A DNA stretch of 64,000 nt, taken from assembly GCA_033809995.1 (NCBI GenBank), contig JAPXKQ010000002.1, forward strand, positions 1 through 64,000. Reading direction: 5' to 3'. Below are positions 1 to 6,792 of the stretch, in pieces (position 1 is the first letter of the stretch; the number at the start of each line of letters is the position of its first letter). The stretch comes from Paratissierella sp033809995. GTDB lineage: Bacteria > Bacillota > Clostridia > Tissierellales > Tissierellaceae. Both the position numbers and the translations under genes were made by a program. Below the pieces are notes generated by a model. It was not told where the DNA came from and did not search any database. It worked only from the letters and a program-made list of their open reading frames with translations.

Positions 1-758
1 GCTAGTAGTTGATTAATTGAATCGCTTACGGTTTTAGATAAACGATAAGAACTCTTAGCGGCTGCTTTTAGATCCTTTGCAATTCGCTCTGGATCAGTAA
101 ATTTGTTTTTACCTTTATCTACTAAAAATTCCGCTAGATCTTCTAAAGGCATATCATTAATGTCATCTATAGAGAAGAAGTCTGTAATTACAGCAATGGA
201 AGTAGCTCCAAAGGTGTCTGAAAATACCTTTGAAGAATCTAGGGAAGAAAACTTGTAGAACAAGGTATCAAGGAATCTACTCTTTTCACGACTTAGGTTC
301 TGGGCTACCTGAAATCTTGCTCTTGTAAGATTTCTAAGGGCAATATATTTTTCATCGAGATTAACTTCTTTGGAGTTGCGACCAAAGCGTAAATAATCAG
401 CGATGATAAGAGTATCGATGTTATCATTTTTAGGTAATTCAGGGTAAGCTTCTTTAAAAGCCTTGATTTGCTTAGCGTTCAGGATAAATACTTTAGTACC
501 ATATTTTTTCAAGAAATCATCATTACGAAGAAATATGGCTAGATGATCTGCATAAATAGATGTAGATTCCATACCAATAGAGACGTCTTGGAAATCATTA
601 GACATAAGGGTGTCATGTAGTTTATCAATAAGATTATTAGCACCATCCTGATTGTTAGGAACAGAGAAAACCGTTAAAGTATTGCCAAGGGAATTAGTAA
701 AACGAACAACATTATTCTTTTTACTAACATCGATACCTACAAAGAGAGTGTTCAACAT
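1..758 (-). CDS. IS110-family recombinase/transposase, 3' end outside window
   Basis: The minus-strand frame is open from an ATG at 758 to the window edge, about 252 codons without a stop. The N-terminus reads MLNTLFVGIDVSKKNN, the RuvC-like opening of IS110-family DEDD recombinases, whose first catalytic Asp lies in the GIDVSK motif. A second acidic stretch, SIGMESTSIY, follows near residue 75, and NIDTLIIADYLRFGR near residue 135. The ribosome site GTGAGGTG sits just upstream of the ATG. The C-terminal transposase_20 part with its serine would lie left of base 1. The gene is therefore cut by the window, and whether it is intact cannot be judged. These enzymes move the element using a non-coding RNA made from the element end rather than by a DDE mechanism (family knowledge). 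Confidence 0.85.
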   Translation of the reverse strand, partial: MLNTLFVGIDVSKKNNVVRFTNSLGNTLTVFSVPNNQDGANNLIDKLHDTLMSNDFQDVSIGMESTSIYADHLAIFLRNDDFLKKYGTKVFILNAKQIKAFKEAYPELPKNDNIDTLIIADYLRFGRNSKEVNLDEKYIALRNLTRARFQVAQNLSREKSRFLDTLFYKFSSLDSSKVFSDTFGATSIAVITDFFSIDDINDMPLEDLAEFLVDKGKNKFTDPERIAKDLKAAAKSSYRLSKTVSDSINQLL

Positions 759-792
759 AGAATTCACCTCACTTTCTAAATAGATTAAGAAA

Positions 793-1043
793 CCAGTAAA
801 ACAATGCCCTTGGGACTGTGGCAGCGACACCCTCGCGTATATGAATAAGCTCCTGTGGTGTATGCACGAACCCTTCCTGCATATAAGGGACACCTATTCA
901 GGAGAAAACAGCTAGTGGTTAGAAGAAAACACACAGCCAAGGGGAACTGACTCTTTAAGAATAAACCCGAAGGCTAAACAAGGAGGAACTGAACTTTCCT
1001 TAATGGCTTCTACCATAATTAAACCACAGGCATTGTTATTGGT
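793..1043 (-). ncRNA. Candidate bridge-RNA region in the non-coding end of the IS110 element
   Basis: The 280 bases upstream of the recombinase start carry no gene but show strong structure. An imperfect inverted repeat closes the segment: AACAATGCC at 800-808 pairs perfectly with GGCATTGTT at 1029-1037, and pairing continues outward to the CCA/TGG ends. Inside is a nested hairpin at 842-900 with three helices (842-847/895-900, 857-861/890-894, 871-875/885-889) separated by one-sided 9-nt loops. Two related segments containing TCAGTTCC lie nearer the 5' side on the minus strand. IS110-group elements encode their target- and donor-recognising bridge RNA exactly here, upstream of the recombinase. 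The assignment is inference from position and foldability. Confidence 0.5.
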
Positions 1044-1056
1044 CTATACAAAGAAA

Positions 1057-1093
1057 TAAAAAAGAGACAATAGATTGCAAGGCTATTATCTCT
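1057..1093 (-). terminator. Hairpin with T-tract on the minus strand, beside the IS end
   Basis: An 11-bp near-perfect stem (AGAGACAATAG at 1063-1073, CTATTATCTCT at 1083-1093) with a 9-nt loop. Read on the minus strand, the second arm is followed by TTTTTTATTT, the classical intrinsic terminator layout. On the plus strand the following sequence is A-rich, so function there is unlikely. No minus-strand gene lies immediately to the right except antisense to folD, so it may be a remnant of the site into which the IS110 element inserted. Confidence 0.4.
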
Positions 1094-1145
1094 ATAAAAA
1101 TATATAATATTTCCTTGCAATTACTATTATACGAGGAGGTACATT

Positions 1146-1985
1146 ATGGCAGAAATTCTAAAAGGAAGTATTGTTGCTAAAAATATCAAAGAAACTATGA
1201 TTGAAAGGATAAAGGAATTAGAAAGTGAAGGCAAGTTTCCAACATTAGGTATAGTAAGATTGGGAAACAATCCTAGCGATGTATCCTACGAAAAAAGTAT
1301 AATAAAAAGCTGTGAAAACATTGGAGTTAAGTCTATTGTATATGAAAAAGACGAAAGATTAAGTACGGATGATTTAATTCAATTTATGAGTGGATTAAAT
1401 AGCGATGATAATATCTCGGGGATTCTTATGTTTAGACCATTGCCAAAACATATAGATGAAGAAAAAATAAGAGCTTCAATAAATCCAGAAAAGGATGTTG
1501 ATTGTATGCATCCGTTAAATCTAGAATTAATCTTTGAAGGGAATATGGATGGATTTGCACCAGCAACACCTAAAGCTGCTATGGAAATACTTACACATAA
1601 CAATATTGAATTAGAAGGTAAGAATGTTGTAGTCATTAATAGGTCAATGGTAGTTGGAAAGCCTTTAGCAATGATGTTACTTGAGAAAAATGCAACCGTT
1701 ACTATATGCCATTCAAGGACAAAAAATTTAGATGAAATTACAAGAAATGCGGATATAGTAGTAACAGCTTTGGGAAAACCCAAATATTTTGATAGAAAGT
1801 ATTTCACTGAAAAGTCCATTGTTGTAGATGTGGGAGTAGGTTTAGATAAAGATGGAAAACTTAGCGGAGATGTAGACTTTGATGATGTATCTGAACTTGT
1901 TGAAGCCATTACACCTGTTCCAGGAGGGGTAGGTAGTGTTACAACGACTATATTGTTAAATCAAGTTGTAAAAGCATGTAAATAA
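1146..1985 (+). CDS. folD: Methylenetetrahydrofolate dehydrogenase (FolD family, probable cyclohydrolase-deficient variant)
   Basis: A 279-residue FolD-family protein, cytosolic, acting in one-carbon metabolism: oxidation of 5,10-methylene-THF to 5,10-methenyl-THF. Recognised from the KDVDCMHPLN segment, the NAD(P)-binding NRSMVVGKPLAMMLL motif and the C-terminal PVPGGVGSVTTTILL. In bifunctional FolD a Tyr is followed four residues later by a catalytic Lys (E. coli Lys56). Here the Tyr in SYEKSIIKSC is kept but that position is Ile. The usual GILVQLPLP reads GILMFRPLP, losing the conserved Gln. Cyclohydrolase activity is therefore doubtful and a separate FchA-type enzyme would be needed (inference). 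The ATG is preceded by ACGAGGAGGT. The gene stands alone between the IS110 end and the sigma-F operon, with its own terminator. Confidence 0.9.
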   Translation: MAEILKGSIVAKNIKETMIERIKELESEGKFPTLGIVRLGNNPSDVSYEKSIIKSCENIGVKSIVYEKDERLSTDDLIQFMSGLNSDDNISGILMFRPLPKHIDEEKIRASINPEKDVDCMHPLNLELIFEGNMDGFAPATPKAAMEILTHNNIELEGKNVVVINRSMVVGKPLAMMLLEKNATVTICHSRTKNLDEITRNADIVVTALGKPKYFDRKYFTEKSIVVDVGVGLDKDGKLSGDVDFDDVSELVEAITPVPGGVGSVTTTILLNQVVKACK

Positions 1986-1995
1986 TATTATCCTA

Positions 1996-2027
1996 AGGGT
2001 CATAATTTATAAATTATGACTCTTTTT
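1996..2027 (+). terminator. Intrinsic terminator after folD
   Basis: A long stem ending in the palindrome GTCATAATT-TATA-AATTATGAC (1999-2020), extended outward by A-T, G-C and G-T pairs and followed by CTCTTTTTC. It lies 14 bases past the folD stop and separates folD from the spoIIA operon. Confidence 0.8.
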
Positions 2028-2060
2028 CACATAATTCTACAAAAATAGTTAAAATTCTTT

Positions 2061-2088
2061 GAAGGAGAAATTTGCTCTTATGTTGAAT
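2061..2088 (+). promoter_or_regulatory. Sigma-H-type promoter of the spoIIA operon
   Basis: GAAGGAGAA at 2061-2069 fits the sigma-H -35 consensus (RnAGGAwWW, one mismatch). After a 12-nt spacer, GTTGAAT at 2082-2088 fits the -10 consensus (RnnGAAT). It lies 27 bases before the spoIIAA start. In B. subtilis spoIIA is transcribed by sigma-H with Spo0A~P. A one-mismatch 0A-box candidate (TTCTACA, 2035-2041) lies just upstream. The consensus is known from Bacillus; its use here is inferred. Confidence 0.6.
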
Positions 2089-2114
2089 ATAAAGATACGT
2101 AAGGGGGGATAAAT

Positions 2115-2456
2115 TTGAGTTATACAATTGATATTGAGAAAAACAATTTAATTGTTCATTTTTATGGTGAATTAGATCACCATATAAGCGAAAAAGCAAG
2201 GCTTAAAATTGATCAAAAATATAAAGATAATAATCTTAAAAATATAATCCTTGACTTAACGCAACTTTCTTTAATGGATAGTTCTGGCATTGGACTTATT
2301 ATGGGTAGATACAAAAATGTGATTGAAAATAAGGGGAAAATTGCATTAATAAGTTCAAATGTTTACGTTGATAGATTAATTAGAATGTCGGGACTATTAA
2401 AAATCATAAAAGTCTACAAAAACTTAGAAGAAGCTTTAGAATCTTTAGAGAGGTGA
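2115..2456 (+). CDS. spoIIAA: Anti-sigma-F factor antagonist SpoIIAA
   Basis: A 113-residue STAS-domain protein. In sporulating cells the unphosphorylated form binds SpoIIAB and releases sigma-F in the forespore; phosphorylation of a conserved Ser switches it off. The signature LMDSSGIGLIMGR near residues 56-68 contains that Ser. The start is TTG at 2115, preceded by AAGGGGGG; no ATG is positioned better. It is the first gene of spoIIAA-spoIIAB-sigF, five bases ahead of spoIIAB. Length and gene order match the Bacillus/Clostridium operon. Confidence 0.95.
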   Translation: MSYTIDIEKNNLIVHFYGELDHHISEKARLKIDQKYKDNNLKNIILDLTQLSLMDSSGIGLIMGRYKNVIENKGKIALISSNVYVDRLIRMSGLLKIIKVYKNLEEALESLER

Positions 2457-2461
2457 TAAAT

Positions 2462-2899
2462 ATGGAAAAAAATTATATGAAATTAGAATTTTTAAGTAAA
2501 TCTGCAAATGAGTCTTTTGCAAGAGTTGTAGTAGCTGCCTTTGCATCGCAACTAGACCCTACTTTAGAAGAATTATCAGATATAAAAACTGCTATTTCTG
2601 AAGCTGTTACAAATTCGATAATACATGGATACGAATATGGTGACGGAATTATAACTTTAGAGTCAAGCATTTATGATAATGAAATTGTAATTAGGGTTAA
2701 AGATAAAGGAAAAGGCATTGAAGATATAAAACAAGCAATGGAACCTTTCTTTACATCAAAACCTAATTTAGATAGATCTGGTATGGGATTTACAGTGATG
2801 GAAACATTTATGGATGATTTAAAAGTAGAAAGTAGCAGTGAAGAAGGTACAATTATTACAATGAAGAAAAAGATAAAAAGCTCGGTTGATAAGGAGTAG
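2462..2899 (+). CDS. spoIIAB: Anti-sigma-F factor / serine kinase SpoIIAB
   Basis: A 145-residue GHKL-fold kinase that holds sigma-F inactive and phosphorylates SpoIIAA. Visible motifs are the N-box region ISEAVTNSIIHGYE (residues ~45-58), the G1 box DKGKGI and the G2 box DRSGMGFTVME. The frame also allows GTG at 2453, but the ribosome site GAGAGGTG ends at about 2455, so the ATG at 2462 is favoured and gives an N-terminus (MEKNYMKLEF) that aligns with B. subtilis. It is five bases upstream of sigF, in one operon with its antagonist. Confidence 0.95.
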   Translation: MEKNYMKLEFLSKSANESFARVVVAAFASQLDPTLEELSDIKTAISEAVTNSIIHGYEYGDGIITLESSIYDNEIVIRVKDKGKGIEDIKQAMEPFFTSKPNLDRSGMGFTVMETFMDDLKVESSSEEGTIITMKKKIKSSVDKE

Positions 2900-2904
2900 A
2901 TAAT

Positions 2905-3663
2905 ATGAGCTCTGGGGGAAATGGGAAAGCTCTATTATCCCACGAAGAGACTATAGAGTTAATAGAAAAATCTCAGAATGGTGATCAAAGAGCTAAGGAA
3001 ATTCTTGTTGAAAGTAATTTTGGTTTAATAAGATCAGTCTTAAAAGGTTTTTTAAACAGGGGGCACGATATAGAAGATTTGTTCCAGATTGGAAGCATTG
3101 GACTTTTAAAGGCTATCGATAAATTCGATAATTCATATGACGTAAAATTTTCTACATATGCTGTTCCAATGATAATAGGAGAAATCAAAAGATTTCTAAG
3201 AGATGATGGGATAATTAAGGTAAGTAGGTCACTTAAACAAGTGGCAGGAATGGCAAAATCTGCTGAGGAAAAACTATATAAAGATTTAGGTAGAGAGCCT
3301 ACTATCCAAGAAATTTCAGATGAGATAGGTGTTGAAAAAGAAGAAATCGTTATGGCCCTTGAATCTTCTTACCAGCCAGAATATTTATATGACGTAGTTC
3401 ATCAAAATGAAGGCTCACCTTTATATCTTATAGATAAAATAAGTTTGGAGTCTGAGGATGATGTAAGCTTAATAGACAATATTCTTTTAAAGGATATTTT
3501 AAATCAACTTAAGCCTAGAGATAGGCAAGTAATAATATTAAGATATTTTAAAGATAAAACCCAAACTGAAGTAGCACAAATGTTAGGCATATCGCAAGTG
3601 CAGGTATCTCGAATTGAAAAACGAATAGTTGAAGATATGAGGAAAATACTAGCAAAGGCATGA
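2905..3663 (+). CDS. sigF: RNA polymerase sigma-F factor
   Basis: A 252-residue sigma-70-family protein, the first forespore-specific sigma factor. Region 2 is seen in RGHDIEDLFQIGSIGLLKAI followed by KFSTYAVPMIIGEIKRFLRDDG. Region 3 follows. The region 4 helix-turn-helix is at the C-terminus (KDKTQTEVAQMLGISQVQVSRIEKR). The STYAVPMIIGEI and SQVQVSRIEK motifs are shared by the sporulation sigma factors F and G; the position behind spoIIAB identifies this one as F. ATG start with AAGGAG upstream. A terminator begins within its last codons. Confidence 0.95.
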   Translation: MSSGGNGKALLSHEETIELIEKSQNGDQRAKEILVESNFGLIRSVLKGFLNRGHDIEDLFQIGSIGLLKAIDKFDNSYDVKFSTYAVPMIIGEIKRFLRDDGIIKVSRSLKQVAGMAKSAEEKLYKDLGREPTIQEISDEIGVEKEEIVMALESSYQPEYLYDVVHQNEGSPLYLIDKISLESEDDVSLIDNILLKDILNQLKPRDRQVIILRYFKDKTQTEVAQMLGISQVQVSRIEKRIVEDMRKILAKA

Positions 3664-3677
3664 TATGCCTTTTTTTG
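3653..3677 (+). terminator. Terminator overlapping the sigF stop codon
   Basis: AAAGGCA / TGCCTTT stem (3654-3660 and 3666-3672) with a five-base loop, followed by an uninterrupted T run. The sigF TGA lies in the loop. It separates the spoIIA operon from the spoVA genes, which are expected to be forespore-late (sigma-G) genes. Confidence 0.8.
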
Positions 3678-3727
3678 TATTAAAAATCAGTTTAAGTAAA
3701 CAATATTATTAACTGAGGTGATAAGTG

Positions 3728-3889
3728 ATGAAATTGGTAATAAGAAGAACTCTGCTTATATTAACAACTCTAATCATCATTGTATCCTTTATATACCTGT
3801 TTAAGTTAAAGGGAGAAAAAACAAATAAAGTACCCAAAAGTGCTACATTAGTATTTAATTATATAAGGGATGATGAAACAGATGAATAA
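3728..3889 (+). CDS. 53-residue single-pass membrane microprotein at the head of the spoVA operon
   Basis: A small frame with ATG at 3728 preceded by GAGGTG at good spacing. The product has a basic N-terminus, a membrane segment at residues ~8-25 (LLILTTLIIIVSFIYLF), then a short polar tail ending YIRDDETDE. It overlaps the start region of spoVAA, so the two are translated as one unit. I do not recognise a family. Context suggests a forespore membrane protein co-expressed with the SpoVA dipicolinate channel. The clear ribosome site and overlap make it more likely real than a chance frame. Confidence 0.6.
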   Translation: MKLVIRRTLLILTTLIIIVSFIYLFKLKGEKTNKVPKSATLVFNYIRDDETDE

Positions 3890-4508
3890 AGAACAAGTGT
3901 ATATAATCTTTTCTAAAAGATATTCGCCAGGAAAGAATGAATCAATCTATGTAAAAGATATTGCTGATGTTTATTGTCAAAATGCAATAGTTCAAAATGA
4001 AGTTGAAAATATAAAGGTTTATACTAGCAAGGATAAAGAAAATTGGGATTATTTATCAGCTAATGATGTCATAAAAAAAATAATTGAAAAAACTCCGTTT
4101 GTAGATATAAATCCCATGGGTGCAACTGAGGTTATTTTAGAGATAAAATCTAAAGAAAAAGAGAATAAAATATTTGAACTAATAAAGACAGCTTTAGTTT
4201 GTATTGTATTATTTTTTGGTGCAGCCATGGGTATTATGTATTTTCATGAAGATGTGAGCATGTCAGAAACATTGAATAAATTGTATTTTACTTTTACAGG
4301 AGTTAAGAAAGAAAACCCTTTAATTATGACAGTACCATATTCTTTTGGATTAGGAATTGGAATGGTTACGTTTTTTAAAAGGGTAATGAGCAGGAGTATA
4401 AGAAGGAGAAAAGAACCTGGTCCATTGGATATAGAAACATATCTTTATGATAAGGATATGGATGAATATGTTTTAAACGAAATGGTAAAAAAACAAAACA
4501 AGGAATGA
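3882..4508 (+). CDS. spoVAA: Stage V sporulation protein AA
   Basis: About 208 residues, the first canonical gene of the operon for the SpoVA complex that moves Ca-dipicolinate across the spore inner membrane. The N-terminal half is a soluble domain; two hydrophobic stretches follow (TALVCIVLFFGAAMGIMYF and the segment around VPYSFGLGIGMVTFF), then a basic tail. In-frame ATGs exist at 3870, 3873 and 3882. AAGGGA at 3865-3870 is best spaced for 3882, which also gives the family-like N-terminus MNKEQVYIIFSKR. The stop overlaps the following spoVAB frame. Confidence 0.85.
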   Translation: MNKEQVYIIFSKRYSPGKNESIYVKDIADVYCQNAIVQNEVENIKVYTSKDKENWDYLSANDVIKKIIEKTPFVDINPMGATEVILEIKSKEKENKIFELIKTALVCIVLFFGAAMGIMYFHEDVSMSETLNKLYFTFTGVKKENPLIMTVPYSFGLGIGMVTFFKRVMSRSIRRRKEPGPLDIETYLYDKDMDEYVLNEMVKKQNKE

Positions 4509-4513
4509 TTGTA

Positions 4514-4930
4514 ATGAATTATTTAATTCTGTTTTTATTATCTATAGGGGGAGGCGTTTTAGTAGGAGGTGCATATGCAGCTTTTATTACATTAATTAAA
4601 CTGTTTCCTAGACTTATTCAATTAACCGAAACCAATAGATATTTAAAGCTATATGAAGATATGTACATTGCAGGAGGATTTTTAGCTTCCTTTGTATATT
4701 TTTCTGATTATTCCATTAAACTGGGTAAAATAGGTGCCTTGATAATGGGTGTTGTTTTAGGATCATTTATAGGACTTTTCTCATCTGCATTAGCTGAAAC
4801 ATTAAATGTAATACCAGTTATTGTCCAAAAATTTAAATTAAGCAGAAAAGAAAATGCTATTAAGGCAGCTTTACTAATTGGCAAGGTATCAGGTTCATTA
4901 TATTATTTTATAATTCATTTAGGAGGTTAG
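4514..4930 (+). CDS. spoVAB: Stage V sporulation protein AB
   Basis: A membrane protein of about 138 residues with several hydrophobic helices: a Gly-rich first one (LLSIGGGVLVGGAYAAFITL), a central GALIMGVVLGSFIGLFSSAL, and a C-terminal one. It fits SpoVAB in size and position, between spoVAA and spoVAC. An upstream ATG at 4505 overlaps the spoVAA stop, but AAGGA at 4499-4503 is spaced for the ATG at 4514. Part of the spore inner-membrane SpoVA complex. Confidence 0.85.
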   Translation: MNYLILFLLSIGGGVLVGGAYAAFITLIKLFPRLIQLTETNRYLKLYEDMYIAGGFLASFVYFSDYSIKLGKIGALIMGVVLGSFIGLFSSALAETLNVIPVIVQKFKLSRKENAIKAALLIGKVSGSLYYFIIHLGG

Positions 4931-4931
4931 A

Positions 4932-5378
4932 ATGGAAAATTTAAATAGAAAAGAATATGGAAAATATGTTGAAGAAAAAATACCGAAGCCAACCTATACA
5001 AAAAACATTATAATGGCTTTTTTAGTTGGCGGGTTAATTTGTACTTTAGGTCAATTAATCTTAAATTACCTAATAAAAGTGGGATTAAATGAAACAAGTG
5101 CAGCTTCTTTTACATCTATAACCTTAGTCTTTCTAGGATCATTATTAACAGGACTAGGTATATATGATAAAATAGGGAAAATTGGTGGGGCAGGAGCAGC
5201 AGTTCCCATAACTGGATTTGCAAATTCTATTGTTTCACCTGCTATGGAATTTAAAAGAGAAGGATTTATTTTTGGAGTTGCATCTAAAATGTTTACAATT
5301 GCAGGTCCAGTATTGGTTTATGGAATTGGAAGTTCGATTATAGTAGGGTTATTTACTTTATTATTTAAGGGTAGGTGA
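4932..5378 (+). CDS. spoVAC: Stage V sporulation protein AC
   Basis: A 148-residue multi-pass membrane protein. SpoVAC is regarded as a mechanosensitive channel component for dipicolinic acid (family knowledge). The conserved core GKIGGAGAAVPITGFANSIV near residues 78-97 and the glycine-rich VGGLICTLGQ helix are visible. Downstream SpoVAE shares the same pattern (KFGGAGATVPISGF), so the two are paralogues. The start codon follows the spoVAB stop by one base, with GGAGG overlapping the end of spoVAB, which indicates translational coupling. Confidence 0.92.
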   Translation: MENLNRKEYGKYVEEKIPKPTYTKNIIMAFLVGGLICTLGQLILNYLIKVGLNETSAASFTSITLVFLGSLLTGLGIYDKIGKIGGAGAAVPITGFANSIVSPAMEFKREGFIFGVASKMFTIAGPVLVYGIGSSIIVGLFTLLFKGR

Positions 5379-5382
5379 TAAT

Positions 5383-6402
5383 TTGGCTATAAAAAAATTT
5401 GGAACACAAACGGTAAAATTAGAAAATCCGCCTTCAATTGAAGGTTTTTATACAATTGTAGGTCCAAAAGAAGGAGATGGTCCACTATCAAAGTATTTTG
5501 ATATGATCCTAGAGGATGATTTATGGGGTCAAGAATCATGGGAAAAGGCAGAAGCTAAGATACAGGAAGAGTGTATTAAGGCAGCCGTTAATAATGGTGG
5601 ATTATCCATAAAGGATATTGATTATCTAATAGCTGGGGATTTATTAAATCAAATAATTGCTACAGGATATTCTGCAAGGCAAGTTAGTATACCATTCTTT
5701 GGATTGTATGGAGCTTGCTCTACTATGACTGAATCTTTATCATTGGGTGCAATGTTAGTTGATGGAGGATATGCAGATAAGGTTATATGTGCAACATCAA
5801 GTCATTTTAGCACAGCTGAAAGACAGTTTAGATTTCCGCTGGAATATGGTACTCAAAGAAAATTTTCATCACAGTGGACTGTAACAGGGGCAGGAGCCAC
5901 TCTATTATCATCTACAGGAAATGGTCCATATGTAAAATATATAACTACTGGAAAAATCATTGATAGTGGTATTAAAGATGTTAATAATATGGGTGGTGCT
6001 ATGGCACCTGCAGCCATGGATACATTACTTTATCATTTTAGGGATACAGGTCACAAACCTTCAGATTATGATTTAATAATATCAGGAGATTTAGGCCATA
6101 TTGGTAAAGAAATTGTAATAGATTTGATGAAGAAAGAGGGATATGACTTAAAAGGTATTTTTACTGATGCAGGTGTAGAAATATTTGATAAAGATGCACA
6201 GGACACACATTCAGGTGGTAGTGGATGTGCATGTTCTGCAGCTGTTTTTAATAGTTATGTCCTAAAAGAGATGCAAAAGGGTAATTTAAATAAAGTATTA
6301 ATAATGTCAACAGGAGCACTTCATTCAACTACAAGTATTCAACAGGGTGAATCAATACCTTGTATTGCCCATGCTATAGTGTTAGATAAGAAAAAGGAGT
6401 AG
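5383..6402 (+). CDS. spoVAD: Stage V sporulation protein AD (dipicolinate-binding)
   Basis: A 339-residue soluble protein with a thiolase-like fold that binds dipicolinic acid on the inner membrane. Thiolase-like features include IAGDLLNQI, the FGLYGACSTMTESL segment around residue 110, VTGAGATLL, and the Gly/Cys-rich HSGGSGCACSAAVFNSYVL near residue 275. TTG start at 5383 with GTAGGTGATAA upstream. It sits between spoVAC and spoVAE, as in all spoVA operons. Confidence 0.95.
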   Translation: MAIKKFGTQTVKLENPPSIEGFYTIVGPKEGDGPLSKYFDMILEDDLWGQESWEKAEAKIQEECIKAAVNNGGLSIKDIDYLIAGDLLNQIIATGYSARQVSIPFFGLYGACSTMTESLSLGAMLVDGGYADKVICATSSHFSTAERQFRFPLEYGTQRKFSSQWTVTGAGATLLSSTGNGPYVKYITTGKIIDSGIKDVNNMGGAMAPAAMDTLLYHFRDTGHKPSDYDLIISGDLGHIGKEIVIDLMKKEGYDLKGIFTDAGVEIFDKDAQDTHSGGSGCACSAAVFNSYVLKEMQKGNLNKVLIMSTGALHSTTSIQQGESIPCIAHAIVLDKKKE

Positions 6403-6409
6403 ATGGATT

Positions 6410-6766
6410 ATGGATTATATTAAGGCGTTCATAGTTGGGGGCATAATTTGTGTTATTGGACAGATTTTATTGGATAATACGAAACTAACTCCCGCACATA
6501 TATTAGTATCATTCCTTACTGCAGGGGTTTTACTTGGGGGAATTGGTCTTTATACTCCATTAGTGAAGTTTGGAGGAGCAGGAGCTACAGTACCTATAAG
6601 TGGATTTGGATATGCCTTATCCCAGGGTGCAATAGAAGGTGCTAGTACAAAAGGATTATTAGGTGCATTTACTGGTGGAATTGAAGCAACTGGTGGTGGT
6701 ATCGCTGCTGTTATATTATTTGGGTATATAATGGCAATAGTATTTACCCCTAAAACAAAAGACTAA
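6410..6766 (+). CDS. spoVAE: Stage V sporulation protein AE
   Basis: A 118-residue membrane protein with the same architecture as SpoVAC: KAFIVGGIICVIGQILL at the N-terminus, KFGGAGATVPISGFGYAL in the middle and a hydrophobic C-terminus. It corresponds to the SpoVAEb type. The operon ends here, with no AEa or AF homologue, which is the usual minimal clostridial set. The stop lies within a strong bidirectional terminator. Confidence 0.9.
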   Translation: MDYIKAFIVGGIICVIGQILLDNTKLTPAHILVSFLTAGVLLGGIGLYTPLVKFGGAGATVPISGFGYALSQGAIEGASTKGLLGAFTGGIEATGGGIAAVILFGYIMAIVFTPKTKD

Positions 6767-6791
6767 GGAATTAATATCCTTAGTCTTTCAA
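6757..6791. terminator. Bidirectional terminator between spoVAE and the PBP gene
   Basis: A 12-bp perfect stem, AAAGACTAAGGA (6758-6769) and TCCTTAGTCTTT (6777-6788), with a 7-nt loop. T-rich tracts follow on both strands. The convergent genes end at 6766 and 6793, so one element serves both. Confidence 0.85.
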
Positions 6792-6792
6792 T

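Noticed and set aside
1379..1909. 176-residue minus-strand frame inside folD
   Set aside because: Low-complexity Ser/Thr/Pro-rich translation, entirely antisense to a well-conserved gene; shadow frame.
3677..3727. Sigma-G promoter in front of spoVA
   Set aside because: TGTAT and AATATTA resemble the hexamers, but the spacing does not fit well enough to call.
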